NCBI GenBank assembly: GCA_001600695.1
Contig: BCKQ01000012.1
Coordinates: forward strand, 272,096-336,095
Source of the DNA: Ascoidea asiatica
Lineage: Eukaryota; Ascomycota; Saccharomycetes; Ascoideales; Ascoideaceae
Direction of reading: 5' to 3'
Length of the DNA stretch: 64,000 nucleotides
Shown here: positions 21,439 through 31,822 of the stretch, piece by piece
Numbering within the stretch: the stretch's first letter is position 1
Layout: each line of letters opens with the position of its first letter
The notes under the pieces: generated by a model
The model's input: only the letters and a program-made list of their open reading frames with translations
Database searches by the model: none
What the model was told of the DNA's origin: nothing
Position numbers and translations under genes: made by a program

Positions 21439-24400
21439 ATGGGGAAAAAAAAAAATATTTATTCAGGTAATGAAGATCATAATTCTTCTAATGATGATTT
21501 TTCTCCAGATGATGAAAGAACCAATCAAATGAATAATTATGAATCAAATAATAATAATAATTATAATAATAACACTACTATAAACGATAATATAGATGAT
21601 AATATAGATGATAATATAGATGATAATATCGATGAAAATATTGATGAAAATATTGATGAAAATATTGAAGAAAATATTGATGAAAGACAATATATGCAGG
21701 CGCCTTTATCTACAGGTATTGCAAATTCAGGATATCCTGATTCTAATTTTGAGCAAGATCAAGAAGAAGAAAAAAGAAATAATCTAAAATTTCCAAGTAA
21801 AGAATTTCCAAGTCACAGATATCCAAATTCAAAATATCCAATACATGAACAAAAAATTCCAACTCATTATAATGAAGATGAAGATCCAATTATTGATTAT
21901 GATGAAAATTATCCAGCTCTAAGAAATTATAAACCAATTAATAAAAATTTTGATAATAATACAGATATTAAAGTTCTTGATGTAGATACTTCTGATATTA
22001 ACACTATTGAAACTGAGTCTACAAGTAATGATAGTGATAATAATAATGTTAATAATGATAATGATAAAGATAAGGATATTATAGATAAAAATAATAATTC
22101 AACAGATAAAGAAGATGATAAGTTTAATCAAAGTTTACCAATTGAAATTGAAAAAGTTAAAGAGATTTTTGAAAATTTACAAAATAAATTAGGTTTTCAA
22201 AAACAAAATAAAGAAAATGTTTTAGATCACTTTTTAAAACTTTGGGATTCAAGAGCAAGTAGAGTTTCTTCTCAAATTGCTTTAAATACAATTCACGCTG
22301 ATTATATTGGTGGTAAAAATTCTAATTTTAGAAAATGGTATTTTGCTTCAATCTTACATATTGATGGTCTCCAAGACTTAATAATACCAGATGATCTAAA
22401 TCCGAAATTCAATAAAAGAATCAGCAAGAAAGAGTTGAAAGAAATAAAGAAAAAAAAAAGAGAAGACAAAGTAAAAAAAAAAGAAGAAGAAAAAAAAAAT
22501 AAAACGGGAACACCAAACAAAGAATCTAATGATCTATCGAATACGATAAAAGTTCAAATTATAGGAAAAGACGAAGATGATGAGAAAAAATATGTAAAAG
22601 AAGCTAGCGAAGATAAAAAAGATATAATTTTAGTGCTTTCTGATAAAAAAAAAAATCAAGTAAGAGAAAGAGACTTTAAAACTTTAACAGATCAAATTAA
22701 TGGACAAAAATTAGCTGAGCTTGAAGAAACTTGGAGACTAAGAATGCAATATCTTACATCAGAGGAATGTATAACCCAAATTGCTTTATATTTGTTAATA
22801 TGGGGTGAAGCAAATCAAGTAAGATTTATGCCAGAATGTTTATGTTTTATTTTCAAAATATCTTATGATTATTATGTTTCTGATTTATGTCAAAAAAATG
22901 AAAATAATCTACCAGAGTTTGATTTCTTAGATAGAGTTATAACTCCCATATATAAATATATTAGAGACCAAGTTTATTCTTATGATCCAAATACTAATAA
23001 ATTATTAAGAAAAGAAAAAGATCATGAAAAAATTATCGGTTATGATGATATTAATCAATTATTCTGGTATAGACAGGGTCTGAAAAGAATTATTCTCAAA
23101 GATAAGGAATCTCTAATGGAATTGCCAAGACATGAAAGATTTTTAAAGCTTCATGAAGTTCAATGGGATAAAGTATTTCGTAAAACTTATCTTGAAAAAA
23201 GAACTTGGGTTCATGCTTTAACAAATTTCAATAGAATATGGATTATTCATTTTTCAATGTTCTGGTTTTACACTTCTTTTAACTCTCCAACTTTATATAC
23301 TAAGAATTATATTCAAACTGTAAATAACCAACCCATTGCTCAAACTACATTTTCAGTTGTTTCATTAGGTGGTACAATTGCTTGTTTATTGGAATTTGCA
23401 GCAACTTTAACAGAATCTTGTTTTATTCCTAGATCTTGGCATGGAAGACAGTCTATTGCTCCAAGGCTATTCTTTATTTTAGCACTTTTGGTTATTAATG
23501 TTAGTCCTTCAATTTATATCCTTGGAATGATACCTATTGATAAATATTCTAAGCCTGCTTTAATACTTTCAATATGTCAATTTGTAATTGCTATAATAAC
23601 TTTTATTTTTTTAGCAATTACTCCTCTAGGTGCATTATTTGGTTCATATTTACGTGACAAGAAAAATCCTTTTAAATTCTATGCTTCAAGGGAATTCACT
23701 GCTGCTTTTCCAAAACTAAGAGGTAGAGGAAGATGGTTTTCTTATATTCTTTGGATGTGTGTATTCGGTGCAAAATTTACTGAATCATATTTTTTTCTCA
23801 CTTTATCTTTGAGGGATCCAATAAGAAATTTATCTATTATGGAAATGACAAGATGCATAGGAGATTTTTGGTTAGGAACTTTTTTCTGTAAAAATCAGGC
23901 AAGAATTGTTTTACTTTTATTGTATATTGCCGATTTGGTTTTATTTTTTCTAGATACCTATCTTTGGTATATTGTTTGCAATTGCTTTTTTTCTGTTGGA
24001 TTATCTTTTAATATTGGTATTTCTATTTTAAGTCCTTGGAGAAATATTTATGTTAGGCTTCCCAAAAGAATATATACTAAAATCATGGCAACAAAGGATA
24101 TGGAGGTTCGATATAAACCTAAAATATTGGTTGCTCAAATTTGGAATGCAATCATAATATCAATGTATAGAGAACATTTACTACCAATTGATAATGTTCA
24201 TAATCTTCTATATCATCAACAGCCATCTGATGAAATGAATAAGAGAGCAATTAAGACCCCAAACTTTTTTGTTTCACAAGATGACAAAAAATCTCATACA
24301 GATGAGTTCTTTCCAAAAAGATCAGAAGCACATAGGAGGCTATCATTTTTTGCCCAATCTTTGTCTACAAATTTACCAGAGACACTATCTGTTTCTGCAA

Positions 24401-27400
24401 TGCCATCCTTTACCGTTCTTGTTCCTCATTATGGTGAAAAAATTTTACTTTCCCTCAAAGAAATTTTACGAGAAGATGGTAATTCTAGAATCTCATTGTT
24501 AGAATACTTGAAAAAATTGCATCCTGTTGAGTGGGAATGCTTTGTAAAAGATACTAAATTACTTTTTCAAGGCGTCACAAAAGCAGATGGGATTTTAACA
24601 CCCCCCTCAGGTGGTGACTTGAGTGATGATTATTTCCTTCAAAGAAAAATCAATGACCTTCCCTTTTATTGTGTTGGCTTTAAAAGTAGTGATAGAGAAT
24701 TCACGTTGAGAACAAGAATATGGGCTTCTCTACGATCTCAAACTTTATACAGAACTGTTTCAGGTTTTATGAATTATACTAAAGCTCTCAAGCTTTTATA
24801 CCGGGTGGAAAATCCAGAAATGGTAGATAAGTTTACTTTTGCAATTAGAAATGTTGAATTAGAGTTAACAAAAATGGCCAATAGAAAATTTAGAATGGTG
24901 GTTTCCATGCAAAGATATACTAGCTTCAATGATGATGAAAAGTACGCAGCTGAATTTTTGTTAAGTGCTTATCCTGAATTATATATTGCCTACTTGGAGG
25001 TGATTTTTCCTTCTGAACCTGAGAAAGAGCCTGAGTATTATTCGGTTCTTATCAATGGAAATTCCTCAATAGATGAGAAAGGAAATCGAGTTCCAATATA
25101 TCGAATCAAACTTTCAGGTAATCCAATACTAGGTGATGGAAAATCAGATAATCAAAATCATGCTATTGTTTTTTACAGGGGTGAATACATTCAAGTTATC
25201 GATGCTAACCAAGATAATTATTTAGAAGAATGCCTTAAAATCAGAGCTATTCTTGCCGAATTTGAAGAATATGATTTTCCCATTTCTCATCCATATCATG
25301 CAACAAATGATCTTGATTCTTTCACTCCAGTGGCTATTGTCGGAGCTAGAGAATACATTTTTTCTGAAAATACTGGAGCTTTAGGGGATGTTGCAGCCGG
25401 AAAAGAGCAAACATTTGGAACATTGTTTTCTAGAACATTGGCAGAAATTGGAGGTAAGTTACATTATGGCCATCCTGATTTTCTAAATGCTACATTCATG
25501 ACAACTAGAGGTGGTATTTCTAAAGCTCAAAAAAGTTTACATCTCAACGAGGATATATACGCCGGGATGAACGCTGTATGTAGAGGCGGAAGAATTAAAC
25601 ACTGTGACTATTTTCAATGTGGTAAAGGAAGGGATCTTGGATTTAGCTCGATATTGAATTTTACTACGAAAATTGGGGCTGGAATGGGTGAACAACTCTT
25701 AAGTAGAGAATATTATTATTTGGGCACTCAGCTTCCCATAGATCGGTTTTTATCATTTTATTATGCTCATCCTGGATTTCATATAAATAATCTTTTTATT
25801 ATTTTGTCTGTACAGTTATTCCTTTTAGTACTACTTAACTTAGGTTCTCTTACAAATGAGTCAATTCTATGTATGTATGATAAAAATGTTCCGATAACAG
25901 ATCTTCAACTTCCAATTGGTTGTTACAATATTCAGCCTGTCAAGGATTGGGTTACTATTTTCATTCTTTCAATTTTTATTTGTTTTTTTATATCATTTCT
26001 TCCTCTTATACTTCAAGAGCTTACAGAAAGAGGAGTATGGAGAGCGTGGACGAGGTTTTTTCATCATCTCATATCAATGTCTCCCCTGTTTGAAGTTTTT
26101 GTTTGCCAAATTTATGCAAATGCCTTGGTAACTAATATAACATTTGGAGGTGCCCAATATATACCTACTGGAAGGGGATTTGCTACAGCTCGGGAATGTT
26201 TTTACGTTCTTTATTCTAGATTTTCTATAACGTCAATATATTCTGGCTCGATGTTGTTTCTAGGTTTACTTTTTGGTTCTATAACAATGTGGCAACCTGC
26301 ACTTTTATGGTTTTGGTTGACTATGGTTTCGATGTGTCTTGCTCCTTTTACCTTCAATCCCCATCAGTTTTGTTTTATTGATTTTTTTGTTGATTATAGG
26401 GAGTTTATTTGCTGGTTCTCTAGAGGAAATGCAAAATGGAAAAAAAATTCATGGATTACTTATATACGTTCTACTAGAAGTAGATACACAGGATATAAAA
26501 AAAAGGTTATTGGAGTTCCTTCTGAAACTGAATCCGAAAAAGTTTTAAGAGCTAGTAAAAAAAACACATTCGCAGGTGAAGTTGTTGTACCATTTCTTTT
26601 CTTAGGATTCTCTTTTTTCGGCTATGCATTCATTAATTCTCAAAATGGAGTCAAGCATGTACCTCCTACCAATTCGCTTCTGCGTTTACTTATAGTAACT
26701 TTTGGCCCAGTAGTGGTTAATATGGTTGTCTTGATTGTTGTATTCTTACTTTCCTGTGCAATTGGTACTCTTTCTGGTCTATGTTCTCTATTCAGAACAA
26801 TCGGTAAAAGAATAGGGACTATACTTGCCGGAGTTGTTCATGGCATATCAGTTATTGTTCATATTTTTTTTTGGGAAGTATTATGGTTTTTGGAAGGTAT
26901 GAATTTTTCTAGAGCACTTATTGGACTGATATGTAGTATTTGTCTACAGAAGGTAGTGTTCCATTTTGTAACGATACTTTTTTTAACTCGAGAATTTAGG
27001 TTTGATGATGCTAATCAGGCTTGGTGGTCTGGAAGATGGTTTAGAAAAAGTTTTGGCTGGTTTCCTCCAATCCATCCTTTTAGAGAATTTTTTGTTAAAA
27101 CTATTGAGTGTTCTTTATTTGCTGCTGATTTTGTTTTAGGCCACTTTTTGCTATTTATTCAAACTCCGCTTATTTTGTTTCCATGGACAGATAACATTCA
27201 TTCTGTTCTGTTATTCTGGTTAAAGTCTGGGGACTTCAAGAAGCCAATTTTAACTAAAAAAAAGAGACGATCGAGAAGTAATTTGGTTTTTAGATTCTGC
27301 ATTTTATATTTTGTTTTATTATTAACATTTCTTGCTTTAATTATTGCCCCAAAATTTCTTATCAAATATTATGAGCATATTGGTGATGCTTTACCAACAT

Positions 27401-27546
27401 TCGCTGGGCATTTACTTCAACCTGGTCAACAAAATAACAATGATACAGGTCCTATCAATGCGCCCTCAACTATTCCTAGAGAAAGGGTTCGATTAATGAC
27501 GGAAGATGGGATAGTCTCTTTAGTTACAATGCAGTCAAGTGCTTGA
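21439..27546 (+). CDS. FKS3: 1,3-beta-glucan synthase catalytic subunit, FKS3 type
   Basis: Plasma-membrane enzyme (GT48) polymerising UDP-glucose into 1,3-beta-glucan; 2035 residues. In order: an acidic, Asn-rich N terminus (1-220) with ENIDENIDENIEEN repeats; the FKS1_dom1 region near 430; a first membrane cluster (about 605-880); a large cytosolic catalytic region with LSGNPILGDGKSDNQNHA, VAIVGAREYIFSENTGALGD and DIYAGMNAVCRGGRIKHC; and a second membrane cluster. I call FKS3 rather than FKS1 from SMSPLFEVFVCQIY, MWQPALLWFW, GHFLLFIQTPLILFPW and the tail QNNNDTGPINAPSTI, which match remembered yeast Fks3. The segment equivalent to echinocandin hot spot 1 is FLTLSLRDP (786-794). The hot-spot-2 equivalent is DWVTIFIL (1503-1510), not the DWIRRYTL of Fks1. 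Codon use is mixed compared with PSE1 or MTD1. Confidence 0.9.
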   Translation: MGKKKNIYSGNEDHNSSNDDFSPDDERTNQMNNYESNNNNNYNNNTTINDNIDDNIDDNIDDNIDENIDENIDENIEENIDERQYMQAPLSTGIANSGYPDSNFEQDQEEEKRNNLKFPSKEFPSHRYPNSKYPIHEQKIPTHYNEDEDPIIDYDENYPALRNYKPINKNFDNNTDIKVLDVDTSDINTIETESTSNDSDNNNVNNDNDKDKDIIDKNNNSTDKEDDKFNQSLPIEIEKVKEIFENLQNKLGFQKQNKENVLDHFLKLWDSRASRVSSQIALNTIHADYIGGKNSNFRKWYFASILHIDGLQDLIIPDDLNPKFNKRISKKELKEIKKKKREDKVKKKEEEKKNKTGTPNKESNDLSNTIKVQIIGKDEDDEKKYVKEASEDKKDIILVLSDKKKNQVRERDFKTLTDQINGQKLAELEETWRLRMQYLTSEECITQIALYLLIWGEANQVRFMPECLCFIFKISYDYYVSDLCQKNENNLPEFDFLDRVITPIYKYIRDQVYSYDPNTNKLLRKEKDHEKIIGYDDINQLFWYRQGLKRIILKDKESLMELPRHERFLKLHEVQWDKVFRKTYLEKRTWVHALTNFNRIWIIHFSMFWFYTSFNSPTLYTKNYIQTVNNQPIAQTTFSVVSLGGTIACLLEFAATLTESCFIPRSWHGRQSIAPRLFFILALLVINVSPSIYILGMIPIDKYSKPALILSICQFVIAIITFIFLAITPLGALFGSYLRDKKNPFKFYASREFTAAFPKLRGRGRWFSYILWMCVFGAKFTESYFFLTLSLRDPIRNLSIMEMTRCIGDFWLGTFFCKNQARIVLLLLYIADLVLFFLDTYLWYIVCNCFFSVGLSFNIGISILSPWRNIYVRLPKRIYTKIMATKDMEVRYKPKILVAQIWNAIIISMYREHLLPIDNVHNLLYHQQPSDEMNKRAIKTPNFFVSQDDKKSHTDEFFPKRSEAHRRLSFFAQSLSTNLPETLSVSAMPSFTVLVPHYGEKILLSLKEILREDGNSRISLLEYLKKLHPVEWECFVKDTKLLFQGVTKADGILTPPSGGDLSDDYFLQRKINDLPFYCVGFKSSDREFTLRTRIWASLRSQTLYRTVSGFMNYTKALKLLYRVENPEMVDKFTFAIRNVELELTKMANRKFRMVVSMQRYTSFNDDEKYAAEFLLSAYPELYIAYLEVIFPSEPEKEPEYYSVLINGNSSIDEKGNRVPIYRIKLSGNPILGDGKSDNQNHAIVFYRGEYIQVIDANQDNYLEECLKIRAILAEFEEYDFPISHPYHATNDLDSFTPVAIVGAREYIFSENTGALGDVAAGKEQTFGTLFSRTLAEIGGKLHYGHPDFLNATFMTTRGGISKAQKSLHLNEDIYAGMNAVCRGGRIKHCDYFQCGKGRDLGFSSILNFTTKIGAGMGEQLLSREYYYLGTQLPIDRFLSFYYAHPGFHINNLFIILSVQLFLLVLLNLGSLTNESILCMYDKNVPITDLQLPIGCYNIQPVKDWVTIFILSIFICFFISFLPLILQELTERGVWRAWTRFFHHLISMSPLFEVFVCQIYANALVTNITFGGAQYIPTGRGFATARECFYVLYSRFSITSIYSGSMLFLGLLFGSITMWQPALLWFWLTMVSMCLAPFTFNPHQFCFIDFFVDYREFICWFSRGNAKWKKNSWITYIRSTRSRYTGYKKKVIGVPSETESEKVLRASKKNTFAGEVVVPFLFLGFSFFGYAFINSQNGVKHVPPTNSLLRLLIVTFGPVVVNMVVLIVVFLLSCAIGTLSGLCSLFRTIGKRIGTILAGVVHGISVIVHIFFWEVLWFLEGMNFSRALIGLICSICLQKVVFHFVTILFLTREFRFDDANQAWWSGRWFRKSFGWFPPIHPFREFFVKTIECSLFAADFVLGHFLLFIQTPLILFPWTDNIHSVLLFWLKSGDFKKPILTKKKRRSRSNLVFRFCILYFVLLLTFLALIIAPKFLIKYYEHIGDALPTFAGHLLQPGQQNNNDTGPINAPSTIPRERVRLMTEDGIVSLVTMQSSA

Positions 27547-28072
27547 TTGAAAGTATGTTTGTTAAATTTTGATAATATTTTGTATGTAATAGTAAATATA
27601 AAAATGAAGATTTTATTAAAAAGTTTTTGAAATAAAATTGTATGCTATATTTATGTGAACCAAAATTAAACTTAAAAGGCGCAACAATGATTAACGAAAT
27701 GTTGTTTTTGTGCATTTGCTCATTTTTGAGCTAATGAGTGATATTTTTAAAACAACTAATGATAATTTTGAGAGAACAAGTGATGCTTAGAAAAAATATC
27801 ATAAAATAAGCATGAATAATTGAACAAGTTCTTGATTATTCACATGAAAATTAAATGGTAAAAAACTCAGATAACAGAGTTTAAAAGAATATAGAGTAAC
27901 GAAAAATATGGGATCAAAAAGAGAGTTCATATAATAATAAAAGGCTAAATATGAATGCTTAAGAATATTACATGATAATGATAATGGTAATGAAAAAATC
28001 AACAAAAATAAAAACTGATAATAAAAGCATAGTTCATTGAAATGATTATTTTTGATAAAAGCTTAAGTGAAT
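27547..28072. other. Convergent 3' region, no gene seen
   Basis: AT-rich spacer with only short ORFs of low-complexity composition. Confidence 0.6.
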
Positions 28073-30727
28073 TTATTTTCCACTTCTGCTGATAGCAAAA
28101 CCTACAAGTATTCCCAATGATAAAACTATGGCTGCACTAGCTAGCAACATCTCATTTTCAAATGAGAAGATTGGCTTTTTGTCATCATCATAAAAGCCAT
28201 CTCCGCTATATTGAATCATTTTTGGTTGTTTTCCATTTTGCACTTGCCCATTTTTTTGAGAAAGTGCTTTACGTTTTGCGATTAAAATTGCCATAGCCTT
28301 TTTATCACGTATCAACAAACTTCTCGAAGAATCTGGAATCTTTGATAAAGCATTATTATCTTCTGCAAAATCTTCAACTGGTTCTTGCCTATGCATCAAA
28401 ATTAATTCAATATATTTATTCTCCATTTTTTTATTAAAGTCAATTGCTTCCGTTAAATCCATATTTGATTCAATAATTATTTCATCGTCTTCATCGTCAA
28501 TATATATGATATTTTTATTCACAAGTTTTGAATGAAGTTTTGCTTCAATTGCTTTTTTAAGTTGGTCAAATAAGGTGATTTCATTATTTTGATTATTCGG
28601 TTGTTGTTCAAGCTTTATTTTATGAATGGATCTGGTTATATTATTTAAATCTCTAATTTTGAAAGTATAGCTTTCTTTTTGAATATTGTTTTGGCCTTGG
28701 GAAGTATGTGAAGCAGGATATGGATTAGAAAAGGTTGTATTAACTTCAGACTGACCAACAAAAGAAATTGAGTCTTCTGGTTTTACATCATCAAATATTT
28801 GCGCCCTTGTAAATGGATTGTTCGTATTGTTTAAAGGAGGTAATTGATCTTCACCAGTATCTGTTAAACCATCTTCATAATCCTGTTCTTGCAAAGGAAT
28901 TTGAATACTGCTATTTCTTGGAGTGACTAAATTTGGATCGAAGTCGGTTGTTGACCTTCTTAAGGAGGCCATAGATGGGGAGTTTCTAACTTTTATAGGA
29001 GATTTTAGATTGAACGTTGACGACTTTCTCAAAGGAGAATTATACTGATTGGAAGCCATACTACCTGGGCCATTCATTATATTTGGGTTCATTTGTAGTA
29101 ATGGACCTCCAGAAGTGTAACTCAAATCCGAAACAGATGAGGCGGTATCATCAAAAGTTCTATCTATTGATTTCCAAAATTTATCCCATGCTGGTCCAGT
29201 TGAATTGACAGATGTTCCCGGAGTATCAAATGGTAGTTGCTGATGATTCTTATAGAAAACATTGTTATTATTACTTGTCATTAAAAAGGGCTGCGAGCTT
29301 GTTCTTGGTCTATTTAATTGATTAGCGTTTTGTGTTTGAGAAGAATGACTCATATTATCACTTTCAGTATAATTATCCAAAGTTAAATATTCCTGACCTT
29401 TTTCGATTTGTAATAAAGGATGATTTTCATCTTTATAGATTGCTTTATTTAGTTGATTCAATGCTAGACAAGTTAATTGTAAAACATCAACTATACCTAT
29501 AATATTACGATCATCGTCAATTACAGGTAAATTTAAAAAATGTCCATTATACATTAATTTCAAAGCTGATTGAACGTCTAAAGTTTTTAAGGCTAATTTT
29601 GGTCTAGCGGTCATACAACGAGCTAAAGTACAAGATTCAGGATCTAAATCATTTGCTAATACTCTAAATACAATATCTTTTGAAGTGAAAATACCAATAA
29701 CATTGTTTGAAGAATCATTGGTTGTACCATTCGAGATATTCATTTTTGATTTAAAATTTGAAGAAGTTGAGTCTCTTACTAAAACAGCAGTACATTTATT
29801 TTTTTTCATTTGTTCGGCAGCAGTTCTAACAGTTGCATTTGAATCTATGTAGATTGGTTCTGGATGATTCGGTTGATCTAAAACATCTTGTAAAGTTGGA
29901 GATTTCATCAAATTTATCAAAGTTTTAATTTCATCCATTAAATCAGGATTCATTAAACTTGAGGCTTCACTCATATTATCATTATCATTATCATTGACAT
30001 TACTTGATTGTAAATTTAAATTCATACTATCTAAATTTTGTAAAGATTGAGGATTTATTGAATTTGAATTTTGAGAGGTTAAATCATTCAAAACATTATT
30101 TAGATTTTTTGTTGAATTTGAAATTTTTTCTAATCTTATCATTACTTGATTGAAACATTTTGTTATATCTAAGATACCAATAATTTTATTTGGATTTAAA
30201 TCATCTTTAATTGGTAAATGTCTAAAATTTTTAGACACCATTAAATTTAAAGCATCAGAAGCAGATAAATTCGAGTTATAACAAAAGGGATTTTTAGTCA
30301 TGATATCTTTAATCTTCAATAATTTTGGATGTAAACCTTTTGCAATTACTCTTAAGGCTAAATCTTTAGTTGTAAAGATTCCAATAATTTTATCAGTTAT
30401 TGTTGCTTTTACCATAACACAATTGATCTTAGTTTTTGACATTTTTTCAGCTATTGAATAAACTGAATCTAATGGAGAACATATTAATGGAGGGTCTGGT
30501 TTTAAAGTCATTATTGAATTTTTAGTTCTTATTGAAGAAGAAAAATCTTTATTATTATTACTATGATTATGATTAAGATTATTAGATTTTGTGTTAGTTG
30601 TATTAATAGTTAAATTTACAGGATTTTTTTTACTAATGCTTTTAGATATTGAGATATCTTCAGATTGTGATATTGGATTTAAATTTTCATTATTAGAATC
30701 TGATATTGTTGAATTAGTTGTAGTCAT
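28073..30727 (-). CDS. CBS-domain and PB1-domain protein with C-terminal membrane anchor (Mug70-like)
   Basis: 884 residues. Two pairs of CBS motifs: the first around residues 78-210 (ICSPLDSVYSIAEKM, IGIFTTKDLALRVIAKG, NFRHLPI, IGILDITKC), the second around 270-430 (YIDSNATVRTAAEQM, IGIFTSKDIVFRVLAND, GHFLNLPVIDDDRNIIGIVD). CBS pairs usually bind adenosyl nucleotides. A PB1 domain lies near 675-775 (YTFKIRDL, DEDDEIIIESNMDLTEAI) and mediates heterotypic binding. One hydrophobic segment near the end (AAIVLSLGILVGFAI) then SRSGK suggests a tail-anchored protein facing the cytosol. The order matches the fungal Mug70 (meiotically upregulated gene 70) family; its role is poorly known. Internal Asn/Ser-rich linkers carry many possible phosphorylation sites. 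Confidence 0.85.
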   Translation of the reverse strand: MTTTNSTISDSNNENLNPISQSEDISISKSISKKNPVNLTINTTNTKSNNLNHNHSNNNKDFSSSIRTKNSIMTLKPDPPLICSPLDSVYSIAEKMSKTKINCVMVKATITDKIIGIFTTKDLALRVIAKGLHPKLLKIKDIMTKNPFCYNSNLSASDALNLMVSKNFRHLPIKDDLNPNKIIGILDITKCFNQVMIRLEKISNSTKNLNNVLNDLTSQNSNSINPQSLQNLDSMNLNLQSSNVNDNDNDNMSEASSLMNPDLMDEIKTLINLMKSPTLQDVLDQPNHPEPIYIDSNATVRTAAEQMKKNKCTAVLVRDSTSSNFKSKMNISNGTTNDSSNNVIGIFTSKDIVFRVLANDLDPESCTLARCMTARPKLALKTLDVQSALKLMYNGHFLNLPVIDDDRNIIGIVDVLQLTCLALNQLNKAIYKDENHPLLQIEKGQEYLTLDNYTESDNMSHSSQTQNANQLNRPRTSSQPFLMTSNNNNVFYKNHQQLPFDTPGTSVNSTGPAWDKFWKSIDRTFDDTASSVSDLSYTSGGPLLQMNPNIMNGPGSMASNQYNSPLRKSSTFNLKSPIKVRNSPSMASLRRSTTDFDPNLVTPRNSSIQIPLQEQDYEDGLTDTGEDQLPPLNNTNNPFTRAQIFDDVKPEDSISFVGQSEVNTTFSNPYPASHTSQGQNNIQKESYTFKIRDLNNITRSIHKIKLEQQPNNQNNEITLFDQLKKAIEAKLHSKLVNKNIIYIDDEDDEIIIESNMDLTEAIDFNKKMENKYIELILMHRQEPVEDFAEDNNALSKIPDSSRSLLIRDKKAMAILIAKRKALSQKNGQVQNGKQPKMIQYSGDGFYDDDKKPIFSFENEMLLASAAIVLSLGILVGFAISRSGK

Positions 30728-31822
30728 TTTTAATAAAAAAATCTGTATAAAGTTATTTAAATATGATTATTTTTTAATGATTCAATAAACTTCAAACCTG
30801 AAGTTTAATAATATTTGAAAAAAAAGTACAGTGATAGTGTAAAGAGATAATTAGATAGAAAGTTCCTGGAAGCGCATAAAGAATATATTAAATTGAATGA
30901 GAATATTCTATTTGCCAAAAAAAAAAGGATGTTTCTTGATGAAAAAAGTAATTCTAAAATTAGGAAATTTTTAATAATATGTACTTGAAATAAATTTGAA
31001 TCAGGCAAGATCAAAATAATAAGATTGAAATTTATGGATAGTTGCTTTTTATTAATTTATTTAGAAATCCTGGAGATAAAATTGGGGTGAATTTGATAAA
31101 TGATATGATTATTCAGGCGATTCAAGACTTAGATAATAAATATTATTAAAAAGAAAAGCAGATAATAACGTTACCAATGAATTCCTCACAATAAAGCAGT
31201 AAATCTAAGGTTCCAGTGGATAAGTAACAATAAATAAAAGTTGAATATATAAAAAAATCGTATGGTGTGGTTTTGATATATTAATATTTAATTTATTATC
31301 AAATATTATTCTGAAATAAATAACTAATATATATCATTTTTTCATTTATTTTATTATTTATTTATTTATCTATTTATTATTGTATCATTCTTGTTTTGAT
31401 TGTTTTGGTTCTTTCTTACCGGTTTTCTGCTGGCCAATCACAGGCCGCGTAGCACTCGTCAGCTAGAAATACCTGCCAGATCTGCCAGAAAAGAAGACAT
31501 GAAAATAAATAAAAGAAGGTCTGTTACAAGTCACAAAAGATACAAGATATAAATGTATGATACAAGATTTTTTGTTGGAGATATATAAAAGAAAAAATAA
31601 CAGTAGAAAAGACATTAATGCATTTTTCAGATCAATTCTCCTCTGATGGTTCTTCAAAGCAGCGCTCATCCACTTCATGCTCCACTCCTGCTGGGAAAGA
31701 AAACTTTAGATCTGTCTAGCACAATCTGCCTACCAAAATAAAGCTATTATCATCTCGTCTATTATCAACTGCAAAGTCTAACTATTTACTCTTAAAAATT
31801 GATTAGATCATTGATATTAGTA
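30728..31822. promoter_or_regulatory. Upstream region of the CBS/PB1 gene
   Basis: About 1.1 kb between two minus-strand genes. A short GC-richer patch at about 31415-31490 contains CCAAT in GGCCAATCACAGG (31434-31438). ORFs at 30805-31014 and 31463-31678 have no recognisable features. Confidence 0.55.

Noticed and set aside
21439-27546. FKS1 assignment for the glucan synthase
   Set aside because: Membrane and C-terminal signatures match Fks3 better than Fks1, from memory of both yeast proteins.
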